Assembly: GCF_014204795.1 (NCBI RefSeq)
Contig: NZ_JACHMB010000001.1
Location: 4,650,001-4,714,000, forward strand
DNA from: Nonomuraea jabiensis
GTDB lineage: Bacteria; Actinomycetota; Actinomycetes; Streptosporangiales; Streptosporangiaceae
Length of the DNA stretch: 64,000 bases
Reading direction: 5' to 3'
Shown here piece after piece: positions 52,801 through 60,862 of this stretch (positions are counted from its first letter, which is position 1; every line of letters starts with the position of its first letter). Below the pieces are notes generated by a model. It did not search any database. It worked only from the letters and a program-made list of their open reading frames with translations, and was not told the DNA's origin. Position numbers and translations under genes: made by a program.

Positions 52801-55629
52801 CACACCCGTGACCATGGTCGAGCCGTCGGGGTACGCTGGCGAGTCCACCGTGTCGGTGCTGGCGAGCTGGACGTCCTCGCTACTCGTCGACGCCGCCAGA
52901 GGCTGCATCCGAACCGGGTAGGTGATGCCCGGGTCGGTCAGGAACTGATGGTCGGGCTTGAGCACCAGCTCGGTACGGCCACCCTTGGTGACCACGTCGG
53001 TGGCAACCTTGACGCTCTTGGCCAGAGGGCGACGCCCCTTGGCGCTGCCGTCCCACATGACCGGGTGCGGTGCTGAGGCAACGACCTTGTTGTCCTTGCT
53101 CTTGAGCAAAAGCCGTCCGGCCTTGCCTTTGGACAAGATCAGCCCGTCGTTGTCCACACCGATACGCAGCTCCAGCGGCGTGGACGGCCGCTGTCGCAGC
53201 ACTACTTGATGCCGGAACCCAGTCGGCAGTACTGTCACCACGAGATCCGCGCCCTTGCCGGCCGCATCAGTGTAGGTGGCCACGTTCCCCTTAAGCGTCG
53301 GCTTAGGCAACGCAGTCGGCCACTGCAACACATATGTCCGTCCCCGGGGGGCGGTCATACGAACAAACGCACCCTCACCACCGTTGGATATCTCCACTGT
53401 GATGCCCGATGCGATCGCCTTAGGCTTTAACACCCCATCCACGTCGGCCAGGGCGGTGTCGATCGGAACCCACACATTATCCTGGCGGGTCTGCACGGGT
53501 CCGGAGGCAGTCTCTGTCTTGAACGTTTTTCCGTCCGGCTGAGCATAGGTGATGCTGGTCTCGGAGGTTTCGTCCACCACCTCCACCGGCTTGCCCAATT
53601 TCTCGGCTTCTGTGGCTGCGGCTGCACGAGCTTGTGCTGTCGAGGGGCTGGCCGAGCCCGGGTTCTCGGTGTTGGACAGAGCCATCCCGTTGTTCCCGGG
53701 AGTCCATGAGGCAGTGCTGCCTAGCGTCGCGTTGTTGCCTCCCCCTGAGGAGTCGGCCGCTACGCTACCTGTGCCTTCATCGAGACTCCAATGTCCCCTC
53801 ACCGTTTCCTCGGTGGGGACTTCGACGGGCAATCGATCAGGATTCAGATCCCTTGCGATCTGATCGTCCGTGAGGCCCTCAGGTGGGGGCGGCATCGTGG
53901 CCGGATCAGACTCGGTGATGTCCTCCATGGCACGAGCGTCAGCGAGAGCCTTGTACCGGGTAACAGCTGTGGGTGCGAGGGGCTCGTCAGTGACGTTATT
54001 GCCCCTGTATTGCTCCAACAGTTCTGACGCGACGTCACCCTCGGGGAATTCAGGCATGCCGTCGTAGACGGTTTTCCGCGTCAGGGGCGGCCGCGGGGGT
54101 TCGAAGTCCACGGTGAGGATGGGCGGGTGGAGCTGGAACTTGCAGTCTTCCAGCGGCGTGGTCGTGCAGCCGCCGGCGTCCTCGGAGGTGTAGCGCCGCC
54201 AGTTGCGCAACTCGGATTCGTTGCCCGCGGTGAGCTGGATGCCGTAGTTGGTGGCGCCGTTGACCCACTCTTGGACGATCGTGTTGAGGGTGTGGGTCAG
54301 GTTCCAGGCATAGTTCATGGAGCCGGTGCAGTCTTCGCCGTAGGCGCCGTACTCGGTGTCCGCGCCCACGCTGGTGACGGACGGCTGACTGCTCCAGCGC
54401 AGCGTCGTCTCGTCCCAGGCGGAGGTGATCCGCCGCGCCGTGATGCCGGAGCCGACCGAGGTCCCGCACTCGTTGGACTGGTAGTTCCACAGGTGCAGGT
54501 CGGCGTTTTCCACCTTGCTGCCCGCGAACTCGGCGGGAATGGTGGGGAACTTGAGGTAGCCGCGCCAGCGCTTGGCGACGCTGCTAGCGTAGGACTTGCC
54601 GACCACGATCTGGGTCTGGGTGAAGGTATCCCAGCTTTCCTGGTAGTCAACGTCGTTGATCCAGGTGTCCATACCCCCTTTGCCCCACTGGCCGGTGTGG
54701 CCTTCGTACCAGTCTGACGCCGCAGCGGTCATGATTACTGGGTATGTCGTTGCTGGGTCGGCCAGGAACGCGGTGTCTGGCGTGAACACGAGGGTTTTGC
54801 CGTCCTCCGCGAGTGTGACGGCGGCCTTGCCGATCTTGCCCGCGTCGAGCGGGGCACCCGCGTCAGCGGCCTTGGCGTCCTGCAGCAGGGTCGGCCGCAC
54901 CTCGGTAAGCGTCTTGCCGTCCTTGCCCACGATGGTGGGTCGGCCGGCGGCGTTCGTCTTGAACGACAGACCAGCGGGCAGGTCCACCGGTACCCGGAAG
55001 GAGACCGGGCCGGTGGGCCGTTCGGCGATGGTGATCTGCTGCCGGAAGCCGGTCGGGCTCGCGGTCACCACCAGGTCGCGGCCCTTGCCGTAGGCATTCG
55101 GGTAGGTGGCGGTGTTGCCCTTCAGCCGGGGCTCGGGCAGTGCCGACGGCGTGCTGATCTTCGCGGTGGCGTCGGTCGCCCGGCTCTTGAGCAGAGTGTT
55201 GTCCCCGCCAGCGGACAACACCAGGTCGCCGTGCGCGGCCTTGGGCTTGATGGCGCCGTCCGCCTCGACGAGGGTGGTGTCGATCGGCGTGAAGCCCTTG
55301 CCGTCTGCATTCTTGACCCGGTTCGGCTGGGTGCTGAGCTCCATCCGGACCGTCTTGCCGTCCGGGTTGGCGTAGAAGGTGGCGCTTTCCGAGCGCATCG
55401 ACTCTATCTCGACGCGCCGGTTGTCCTTCTTGGCCTGAGCCAGCGCCTTGGCGGTCGGTGTGGTGGGGGCACTTGGCGGCGTCGTGGGGGTGGTGGTGGA
55501 GGGTGGCGTGGGGCCCTGAGCGGTCGCGGGTGCGCTCAACAGTGAGAGCGGCAGTGTCAGAGCCGCGATCAGGGCAGCACGGCGGCGCGTCCGGGCGGAT
55601 AAGCCGGACGCTGTTGGCGATGTGTTCAC
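49882..55629 (-). CDS. Giant secreted protein with DNRLRE, LamG and a C-terminal NucA/NucB-like nuclease domain
   Basis: A 1915-residue exported protein with a Sec signal (cleavage near PATAQG). Residues about 50-320 and 660-915 are two related beta-rich modules, each followed by a DNRLRE-type domain (about 320-500 and 918-1090). Two similar Fn3-like units follow (1110-1345), then LamG (about 1337-1485). The end (about 1676-1915) contains VIRCDSAEYITWYRSGC and the motif CDEFPFASTYEG of NucA/NucB DNases. Around residue 611 a LamG start (GHWSLDEGTGSVAADSSGGG) breaks off and a second N-terminus-like module begins, so it looks like a fusion of two proteins. The C-terminal DNA is AT-richer, as expected for an exchanged toxin tip. 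GTG 55629 is the start. Confidence 0.82.
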   Translation of the reverse strand: MNTSPTASGLSARTRRRAALIAALTLPLSLLSAPATAQGPTPPSTTTPTTPPSAPTTPTAKALAQAKKDNRRVEIESMRSESATFYANPDGKTVRMELSTQPNRVKNADGKGFTPIDTTLVEADGAIKPKAAHGDLVLSAGGDNTLLKSRATDATAKISTPSALPEPRLKGNTATYPNAYGKGRDLVVTASPTGFRQQITIAERPTGPVSFRVPVDLPAGLSFKTNAAGRPTIVGKDGKTLTEVRPTLLQDAKAADAGAPLDAGKIGKAAVTLAEDGKTLVFTPDTAFLADPATTYPVIMTAAASDWYEGHTGQWGKGGMDTWINDVDYQESWDTFTQTQIVVGKSYASSVAKRWRGYLKFPTIPAEFAGSKVENADLHLWNYQSNECGTSVGSGITARRITSAWDETTLRWSSQPSVTSVGADTEYGAYGEDCTGSMNYAWNLTHTLNTIVQEWVNGATNYGIQLTAGNESELRNWRRYTSEDAGGCTTTPLEDCKFQLHPPILTVDFEPPRPPLTRKTVYDGMPEFPEGDVASELLEQYRGNNVTDEPLAPTAVTRYKALADARAMEDITESDPATMPPPPEGLTDDQIARDLNPDRLPVEVPTEETVRGHWSLDEGTGSVAADSSGGGNNATLGSTASWTPGNNGMALSNTENPGSASPSTAQARAAAATEAEKLGKPVEVVDETSETSITYAQPDGKTFKTETASGPVQTRQDNVWVPIDTALADVDGVLKPKAIASGITVEISNGGEGAFVRMTAPRGRTYVLQWPTALPKPTLKGNVATYTDAAGKGADLVVTVLPTGFRHQVVLRQRPSTPLELRIGVDNDGLILSKGKAGRLLLKSKDNKVVASAPHPVMWDGSAKGRRPLAKSVKVATDVVTKGGRTELVLKPDHQFLTDPGITYPVRMQPLAASTSSEDVQLASTDTVDSPAYPDGSTMVTGVQTGQKMRAYLRFPTGSLQGQTVTDAKLSLYNIVSSACGASVSDGLQVRRVTGAWDVNNLYWSNKPTATTEDAPINKAGYDMSCAGGAQPLEWNVTGIAQDWAAGAADHGLVVQSPTESTAINWRYLTASEDTDFNQPPTLTITTSGPASAPAIAAPMITPAQDVSGTIVTTSLTPQLAATVSDTADGDLTGQFEIEHDPAATGQGTGQIWTATSAAVASGGQAVVSVPAGKLANGWKIRWRARAANAVAGTTSAWSAWQFATVNVPSPEPEPQVHALQVIPSQLIDGTIVTSTLTPAFLAQVTDTAGGNLRAEYEVEHDPTATEQGSGQIWTAAVDGLVSGAQASVTIPAGKLSDGWKVRWRARAVAGSTSSQWSDWQSVTIKIAQSGEEPLARTAGAVIRTDSSFTIAAWLRWADKNGTYRVVEQKGAHQAPFLLGNTPDRGLIFAFTSADAQDATTETLFSDVEPPADEWFHLAGVYDATSRTATLYLNGTAIKTASIGFPTWNTDSAMTLGTSMRGALDDVWVYAKALNASDIAALYGATGTQEAASPTKNTKLSAVPNNNFVYDRIDYNDCVNTVRSAYVAASGTKPAINPRGYTKNNFSWCTRQIPMLAVEVYDYAKKKWETTDLAAAELVTIGRTFQGSREIEFDVYMPRVNDAVEGTAFKDKNFTVGLKITPDPSPAACKQVVNEQYPAVFSGPVEYWAGRKVTFKVESPDTGWIPGPNNREVIATCVTQLTLTAPHVAGVQYNNKTAQQVIRCDSAEYITWYRSGCIFAHLVPSIKLRQTQFPNAYAHVSKAFLAPNTTIPETTTTDVRMWPPQTRVPLGTPKQFPGFSKNNGIHRLYWDENRIDRNRWRSQRICGYKNYPSWGGADPVPWNPAVVQCDEFPFASTYEGSWEVWQKTPPDDQCCTYPNMANVTVDLIPAQENLAWGANWDTGGLGRFYMVDRILDEDDFFIRLYNSDDKLVNIN

Positions 55630-55643
55630 CCGATCCTTTCGAA

Positions 55644-55677
55644 CATATGTGGCAAAACGGAGTGATCATCACATATG
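55644..55677. promoter_or_regulatory. Inverted repeat upstream of the giant gene
   Basis: CATATGTG (55644-55651) and its exact complement CACATATG (55670-55677) are spaced by 18 bases, 15 bases before the GTG. A spaced dyad here suggests a repressor or activator site for the toxin gene. Confidence 0.5.
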
Positions 55678-55679
55678 CC

Positions 55680-56111
55680 GTAAATAAATGTAAAGATCCT
55701 TTTGGGTGACGGGAAGGGTGAGCTCCGTAAGCGCCAGACACCTGAACCAGGGCGCAGCTGCGATAGAGGGGGTGCAGCACGAGGTTGCGTGTTGCGAGTG
55801 AACTTGCAGAAGGAGGCCAGTCATGCGGGATGCGTAGTTCCTGTAAGCGTTCGAGATCAGTCCCGCCCCCGGAGGTGTGCTCGCAGGTCCCGCCTGCAGA
55901 GGTTGCCAAGCTCAGGGAAGACGCCCAAAGGCCCTGTTCCGTCCGGTGGAACAAGCAGGCAAGGGGAAGGCCGGACGGGTGAACGGAGTGCACCCTTCGA
56001 TGAGGCCAGAGCATGGTCGTGGACCATGTGTGGACCGTCCATTGCCTTGATTGAGCGATGTCAATGCATAGTGCCTGGTCAAAGCATGTCTACGAGTAAA
56101 CCCGCAACCCT
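55680..56111. other. Right part of the island, no clear gene
   Basis: Short plus frames here (for example 55785-55982) look like neither a known family nor coding in composition. No integrase or excisionase gene is seen between the giant gene and the right repeat. Confidence 0.45.
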
Positions 56112-56214
56112 CTCCGGAGCCGGGCGCGCGGGTTCGAATCCTGCAGGGGGCACTCGAGATCTCCATTGAAAGATGGCAAGGACCTGCGGAAACGCAGGTC
56201 CTTCTGTATTCCGG
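56112..56214 (+). repeat. Right att-like direct repeat (displaced tRNA-Arg 3' half)
   Basis: The second copy of the 103-base sequence that begins in the tRNA-Arg anticodon loop. It lacks the tRNA 5' half and so is not a tRNA gene. It fixes the right border of the island at about 56.1 kb and gives an insert of about 10.9 kb. Confidence 0.82.
56178..56203. terminator. Displaced tRNA-Arg terminator
   Basis: The same AAGGACCTGCG hairpin with GAAA loop as at 45299-45324. This is the original terminator, displaced by the insertion if the island model is right. Confidence 0.75.
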
Positions 56215-56673
56215 TTGTGTCACCCGCGGCCGCTGATGGCAGGCATGTGCCCATGATCACGTACCGATCATGGATCGTAGCCTTGTTTGCGCGCCAAGGT
56301 GTAGGCCGCCTGAGGGGGTATCGGCGCCTCCACTCTCTGCCATCGTGGCCCCAGCCGCGCCGCAGGGTGAGCAGTGCCAGTGGGAAGCATGCCTCAGCGT
56401 CGCCGTTAATGGACAGGCCGGGCGTGCGCCCATCTGGCCGTGGGTTTCGCGGGAGCACTGGATCGTCTCGCTGGCGCTGAGCCGCTCGGCGGGTGCGCGA
56501 ACTCGGCACTCAGGGAGATTTGGAACGGAATCCGGTGTCAGCGGGGTCTCTCCTGGTCAGCTAGCCCAGCCTTTCCTTTCGGATGCGCGGGGGAAGACGA
56601 TTCCGGCCTGCGGCGAAGGATGGGTGATCGTGACCGCCGACCGGAAGGCCGACCTTATGCCGGAGACAAGAGC
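56215..56673. other. Region between the island and the sigma factor gene
   Basis: Open frames on both strands here have no recognisable family and are not called. It should carry the promoter of the sigma factor operon at 56674. Confidence 0.45.
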
Positions 56674-57246
56674 GTGAGCGCCGAAGTGAGCGAACAAGTG
56701 ACCGACGCCGAGCTCGTCGCCCGGTACCGGCGCGACCCCCACCTGTTCACCGCCGTCCACGACCGCTACTACCGCGACATCTACCTGTACGTCGCCGGCC
56801 GCCTGGACACGCAGATCGCCGAGGACCTCGCCGCCGAGACGTTCTTGCTGGCCTTCGACCGGCGCGACCGGTACGACCCGGAACGCGGAGACCTTCGGCC
56901 CTGGCTGTTCGGCATCGCCACTAATCTGATCGCCAGGCACCGCCGCAAGGAGACCCGCCACTACAAGGCGCTGGCCAAGCTGGGGCCCGAGCCCGTCGTG
57001 GAAGGCCACGAGGATCGGGTCGTCACTACTGTCGCCGCCGAGCGCATGCAGCCGTACCTGGCCAGGGCGCTCGCCGCCCTGTCCGGTGGCGAGCGCGACG
57101 TGCTGCTGCTCGTGGCCCTGGGCCAGCTCAGCTATGACGAAGTGGCTCAGGCGCTCGGCATCGCCGTCGGCACCGTGGGCTCCCGGCTCAGCCGGGCCCG
57201 CAGCAAGATCCTCGCCCTCGTTGACAAGGAGAACGCCCGTGGATGA
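56674..57246 (+). CDS. ECF sigma factor
   Basis: A 190-residue sigma factor with region 2 (DRYYRDIYLYVAGRLDTQIA, EDLAAETFLLAFDRRDRY, LFGIATNLIARHRR) and region 4 (LSGGERDVLLLVALGQLSYD, GIAVGTVGSRLSRARSKI). GTG 56674 is supported by GGAG 12 bases ahead; longer upstream starts have no sigma-like sequence. It overlaps the next gene by 8 bases. Confidence 0.88.
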   Translation: MSAEVSEQVTDAELVARYRRDPHLFTAVHDRYYRDIYLYVAGRLDTQIAEDLAAETFLLAFDRRDRYDPERGDLRPWLFGIATNLIARHRRKETRHYKALAKLGPEPVVEGHEDRVVTTVAAERMQPYLARALAALSGGERDVLLLVALGQLSYDEVAQALGIAVGTVGSRLSRARSKILALVDKENARG

Positions 57247-58090
57247 CGTGAACGCCGTCGCGAGCCTGCTGGCCAAGCCCGAACCGTCCGCCGAGGCGAT
57301 CACCCGCAGCAGGGGACGTCTCCAGGACAGGATGACGCGGGGCCGTGCCCGCCGGCGCGGCGGTCGGCTCCTACCGGTGCTGGGCATGGCGGTCGCCTCC
57401 GCAGTGGCCGTCGCCGTGATCGTCACCAGCGTGTTTTCGCCCGCCGCCGCGCCGGTCTCGGGCAGGGACGTCCTGCTCATGGCAGCGGCCAGCGCCGAAC
57501 ACATCCCCCAGGGCACGGGGACCTATTGGCACATCACGCGTACGTGGCAGGGCCCGGACGGGCTCCAAGTGCAGGAGAGCTGGACCACCCGCGACGGCCA
57601 CCGCTGGTCCAGGAACGAGCCGTACGCCACTGCCGGCTCCGTCGTCGAGGACCCGGCCCCGTTCAGGCTCATGGGCGCCGAGATCGGTTTCGAGGAGCTC
57701 GAAGGGCTTCCGGCGGATCCGGAGCAGCTGAAGGAGCGCATCGCAGGGCTTCCCCGGCGTGACAGCGCCATGCCCCTTGCCGACCGGCAAGGCGAGCTCG
57801 TCTCCCCGCTGATCACCTTGATCACGGAGCTGCCTACGCCCGCGCAGGTCCGTTCGGCGGCATTCGAGGCCCTCGCCGCGACGCCGGGGGTCAAGAACAC
57901 CGGGCCGGTCGAGGGCGGGCAGGAGCTGCTGATCCCGCTCTCAGGGAGCATGGAGATCAGGATGGTCGTCGATCCCGAGGCCGCCCGGGTGGCGCGCGCC
58001 AACGTCTTGCTGACCGCCGAAGGGGGCTCGATGATAAGCAACTCGTATATCTCGGTGACCACCGAGTGGACGGACCAGCTGCCGCGGTGA
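57239..58090 (+). CDS. CU044_5270-family membrane protein, sigma partner
   Basis: A 283-residue protein that starts VDDVNAVASLLAKPEPSAEA, with one membrane helix near residue 50 (VLGMAVASAVAVAVIVTSVF) and an extracellular domain (GTGTYWHITRTWQGPDGLQV, FRLMGAEIGFEELEGLPADP). The name follows the usual label for such proteins next to ECF sigma genes. It is likely the anti-sigma-like sensor for the preceding sigma factor. Confidence 0.82.
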   Translation: MDDVNAVASLLAKPEPSAEAITRSRGRLQDRMTRGRARRRGGRLLPVLGMAVASAVAVAVIVTSVFSPAAAPVSGRDVLLMAAASAEHIPQGTGTYWHITRTWQGPDGLQVQESWTTRDGHRWSRNEPYATAGSVVEDPAPFRLMGAEIGFEELEGLPADPEQLKERIAGLPRRDSAMPLADRQGELVSPLITLITELPTPAQVRSAAFEALAATPGVKNTGPVEGGQELLIPLSGSMEIRMVVDPEAARVARANVLLTAEGGSMISNSYISVTTEWTDQLPR

Positions 58091-58329
58091 AAACCCGTCG
58101 TAGCCGAGGCGGGCTCGGCCGCCGCCGACGCAGTGAGATAGCTCGTCTTCGGCGGCAGGTGGAGCCGTCAGCTCACGTCCTTTCTGACGACGCGCAGAAC
58201 GCCGAGCCCGCCCGGGATGACGATCCAGGCCAGCACCACCGATGTGGCCAGGCGGGCCGCGGCTTCCCACGTCCAAGTTCCGCCCATGAGCGGGTTGGTC
58301 GTCGCGTTGAGGTCCAGCCATGCGGCTAG

Positions 58330-59310
58330 ACGAGTAAGTCCTAAGTAGCTGCGGTACGGAGTGCGTACATAACGAAGGGTGTTGACGATCGGTTTGTGAC
58401 AACAGACCTCAACACCCTTCTCACCGCACTGTACGTCAGCATCGACGACTGGCTCGGACATCAGCCACGACTGGGACGCAAGCCGAAACTCACCGACGCC
58501 GAACTGCTCACCCTGGCCGTCGCCCAGGTCCTGCTCGGCATCCACTCCGAGGCGCGCTGGCTGCGCTACGTCCCCAAGCACCTGCCCGGCGCCTTCCCCT
58601 ACCTGCCCGGCCAGTCCGGCTACAACAAACGCCTGCACAAGGCCCTGCCGCTGCTCAAACGGGCCATCCGGGCGCTGGCATCCGACACCGACCTGTGGAG
58701 CGATGCGGTGTGGGTGGCCGACTCCACTCCGATCGAATGCGGCCGCTCCCGCCCCACCACCCAACGCTCGAACCTGGCCGGCTGGGCCGGCTACGGCTAC
58801 TGCCGCTCCCACTCCCGCTACTTCTGGGGCCTGCGCCTGCACCTCATCTGCACCCCCGCCGGACTACCCATCACCTGGGCCCTGGCCACCCCCAACATCG
58901 ACGAACGCCAGGTGTTGATGGCCATCTGCGAGCACGACCCGCACCTGCTCGCCGACCGGCCCGGCCTGCTCATCGTCGCTGACAAGGGCTACATCTCCGC
59001 CGAACTGGACACCTTCCTGGCCGAGCGCGGCGTGCGGCTGCTGCGCCCGTCCTACCGCAACCGCACCCCTCGCCCCGGCGAAGAGCTGCTCAAGCCGATC
59101 CGCCAGCTGATTGAGTCCGTCAACGACACGCTCAAGGGCCAGCTCGACCTGGAACTGCACGGCGGACGCACCGTCACCGGGGTCGGCGCCCGCATCGCCC
59201 AGCGCATCCTGGCCCTGACCGCCGCCATCTGGCACAACCGAGCCACCGGCCAGCCCATCACCCGATCCCTGATCGCCTACGACCACTGACCCGACTTAGG
59301 ACTTACTCGT
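58330..59310 (+). mobile_element. IS982-like insertion sequence, complete
   Basis: A 981-base element with perfect 17-base ends ACGAGTAAGTCCTAAGT and its complement, flanked by CTAG at 58326-58329 and 59311-59314. It carries an intact transposase. It interrupts the permease gene. The uninterrupted permease copy at 61.7 kb has CCAG in place of CTAG, so it could not be a target of the same kind. Confidence 0.9.
58396..59289 (+). CDS. IS982-family transposase
   Basis: A 297-residue DDE transposase. The first Asp lies in WVADSTPIECGRSRPTTQRS, the second in LLIVADKGYISAELDTFLAE and the Glu in LIESVNDTLKGQLDLELHGG. These are hallmarks of actinobacterial IS982 members. No frameshift is present, so it should be active. 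Confidence 0.92.
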   Translation: MTTDLNTLLTALYVSIDDWLGHQPRLGRKPKLTDAELLTLAVAQVLLGIHSEARWLRYVPKHLPGAFPYLPGQSGYNKRLHKALPLLKRAIRALASDTDLWSDAVWVADSTPIECGRSRPTTQRSNLAGWAGYGYCRSHSRYFWGLRLHLICTPAGLPITWALATPNIDERQVLMAICEHDPHLLADRPGLLIVADKGYISAELDTFLAERGVRLLRPSYRNRTPRPGEELLKPIRQLIESVNDTLKGQLDLELHGGRTVTGVGARIAQRILALTAAIWHNRATGQPITRSLIAYDH

Positions 59311-59666
59311 CTAGGGTCTCGCCCGTCTCGCCGAGTTGTGCGACGAAGCTCCACAGCGCCGTACCGGCCAGGCAGATCACGATGGCCGCGGGAGCGTTCA
59401 GGAGCAGCAGGCCCATTGCCAGGCCCTGCGCGGTCATCAGCACCATCACCGTGATCCATCCGAGGACGGTTTGCAGAGCGACGTTCCAGGATGCCTCCAC
59501 GCCCCGTACGGCCGCTGCGACGGCTGTCGCCGGTACCGCCGCCGCCAGTGCGAACAGGCACGCCACCACGGCGGTGGCCAGTGCTGGGAGGCACTTGGCG
59601 GCCAGCACCCGCGCCCGGCGCGGTTCCAGCGCGAACGTCGTCAGCACCGTACGGCCGTGCCGGGCT

Positions 59667-59788
59667 CCAGGTCGGGGGTCATGTCAAGCTCCTGCTGGTG
59701 TCGGAGGTCAGGTCGAGTTCGTGCTGGCGTCGGGGTCCAGGTCGGGGGTCAGGTCGAGCTCCTGCCGGCGTTGGAGGTCAGATCGAGG
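59667..59788. repeat. Degenerate tandem repeat at the deletion scar
   Basis: Four to five units of about 29-40 bases (gtcgggggtcaggtcgagct cctgc and variants) between the ATPase tail and the truncated permease. It probably marks where exporter DNA was lost by recombination between repeats. Confidence 0.6.
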
Positions 59789-59825
59789 AAGGTGCGTTCG
59801 AGGCCGTGGCCTCGTACATGCGGAC
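59749..59825 (-). pseudogene. C-terminal remnant of an ABC ATPase
   Basis: The minus frame GHGLERTFLDLTSNAGRSST followed by TGA matches the usual end of antibiotic-type ABC ATPases (LE-x-TFLDLT). It is next to the permease remnant, in the order ATPase then permease. Only about 25 residues remain. Confidence 0.4.
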
Positions 59826-59827
59826 GC

Positions 59828-60781
59828 TCACTCCCTCACCGGCGTCTGGTCCAGCAGGCGCTGGGCCAGGCGTCGGACGGCGGTTCGCAGGTCCAGTGGC
59901 GACAGGATCGTGAAGGGGAAGCCGAGTCCGGCGAGCATGGTGGCCATGCCGTCGAGGGACTCGGCGCGCGTCCGCAGGAGGACTCCGTCTTGTGTTTCGG
60001 TGAGTGTGGCCACCGAGGGCGGGATGCGGCGGGCCGCCTCGGCCAGGGGAACGTGCAGGGTGACCTCGACGATGTGTGCATACGGTACCTGGGCCAGCGA
60101 TGCGGTGACCTGCCGTACAGGGTCGGACTCCTCGGGGATCTCATAGGTGGCCGTCCCTGGGGCGACGGAGGAGATCCGGTCGACGCGGAAGGTGCGGATC
60201 TCGCCGGAGTGGTGGTCGTGGCCGGTCACGTACCAGCGGCCGGAGTGGAAGACCAGGCCGTGGCCGTCCAGTTCGCGTTCGGTCTGGGAGCCTTTCCAGG
60301 AGTTGTAGTGCAGTGTGACCCGGCGGCGGTCGCGGATCGCGGCGGCCAGGGTCAGCACGGCCCGGCTCGCGGGCGTCGGCGCCGCGCGTTCGGCGAGAGT
60401 GAAGTCCAGGGTCTCCTCCAGTGCGCCGACCTGTTCTCGCAGCGTGGCCGGCAGTACCCGGCGGATCTTGGCCAGGGCGGCTTCGGTGGCTTCGGCGGCG
60501 AGGCCCAGGCGGCGTCCGGCGAGCAGGCCGAGAACCACGGCGGTGGCCTCGTCGTCGGTGAGCATCAGCGGTGGCAGCTTGTAGCCGGGCATCAGCTGGT
60601 AGCCGCCGTAGCGGCCGCGTTCGGCGGCGACCGGGATGCCCAGTTCGGCGAGCCGGGCGGCGTAGCGCCGGACGGTCCGCTCGTCCACACCGAGCCGCTG
60701 CGCCAGGTCGCGGCCGCCCAGCCTGTGGTGCGCCTGGAGAAGTTCGAGCATCGCCAGCATCCGGGTCGCCGGATATGACAC
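59828..60781 (-). CDS. WYL-domain (YafY-type) transcriptional regulator
   Basis: A 317-residue protein with an N-terminal HTH (LLQAHHRLGGRDLAQRLGVD, ERTVRRYAARLAELGIPVAA) and a WYL-type ligand domain (RRVTLHYNSWKGSQTERELD, HSGRWYVTGHDHHSGEIRTF). WYL proteins sense nucleic acid or other ligands and often repress the divergent gene. It faces away from the alpha/beta hydrolase at 60863, which is its likely target; the 81 bases between must hold both promoters. Confidence 0.9.
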   Translation of the reverse strand: MSYPATRMLAMLELLQAHHRLGGRDLAQRLGVDERTVRRYAARLAELGIPVAAERGRYGGYQLMPGYKLPPLMLTDDEATAVVLGLLAGRRLGLAAEATEAALAKIRRVLPATLREQVGALEETLDFTLAERAAPTPASRAVLTLAAAIRDRRRVTLHYNSWKGSQTERELDGHGLVFHSGRWYVTGHDHHSGEIRTFRVDRISSVAPGTATYEIPEESDPVRQVTASLAQVPYAHIVEVTLHVPLAEAARRIPPSVATLTETQDGVLLRTRAESLDGMATMLAGLGFPFTILSPLDLRTAVRRLAQRLLDQTPVRE

Positions 60782-60862
60782 AGGTCACCTCCTTAATCCG
60801 GGCGGATTCTGTCCGATATCGGCTTTAGCGTAGTGACATCGGCTCACTGGAAGGACGATGAG

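Larger units (their letters stand above)
58168..59668 (-). pseudogene. ABC-2 type permease, truncated and split by an IS
   Basis: Two pieces of one minus-strand permease. The 5' piece (59668-59315) reads RHGRTVLTTFALEPRRARVL to VAQLGETGETL, and the 3' piece (58329-58168) reads AAWLDLNATTNPLMGGTWTW to LRVVRKDVS. The IS at 58330-59310 separates them at a CTAG. The N-terminal half is missing because the frame starts after a repeat-filled deletion near 59668. A second copy of the 3' part lies at 61585-61820 without the IS and shows the original joining codons. Confidence 0.78.

Noticed and set aside
55785..55982. 65-residue frame with a good AAGGAGG ribosome-like site nearby
   Set aside because: The ribosome-like site feeds a four-codon frame that ends at once; the longer frame has no supporting feature.
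56112..56155. Second tRNA-Arg
   Set aside because: Only the 3' half of the cloverleaf is present; the acceptor 5' strand and D-arm are missing, so it is an att-like copy.
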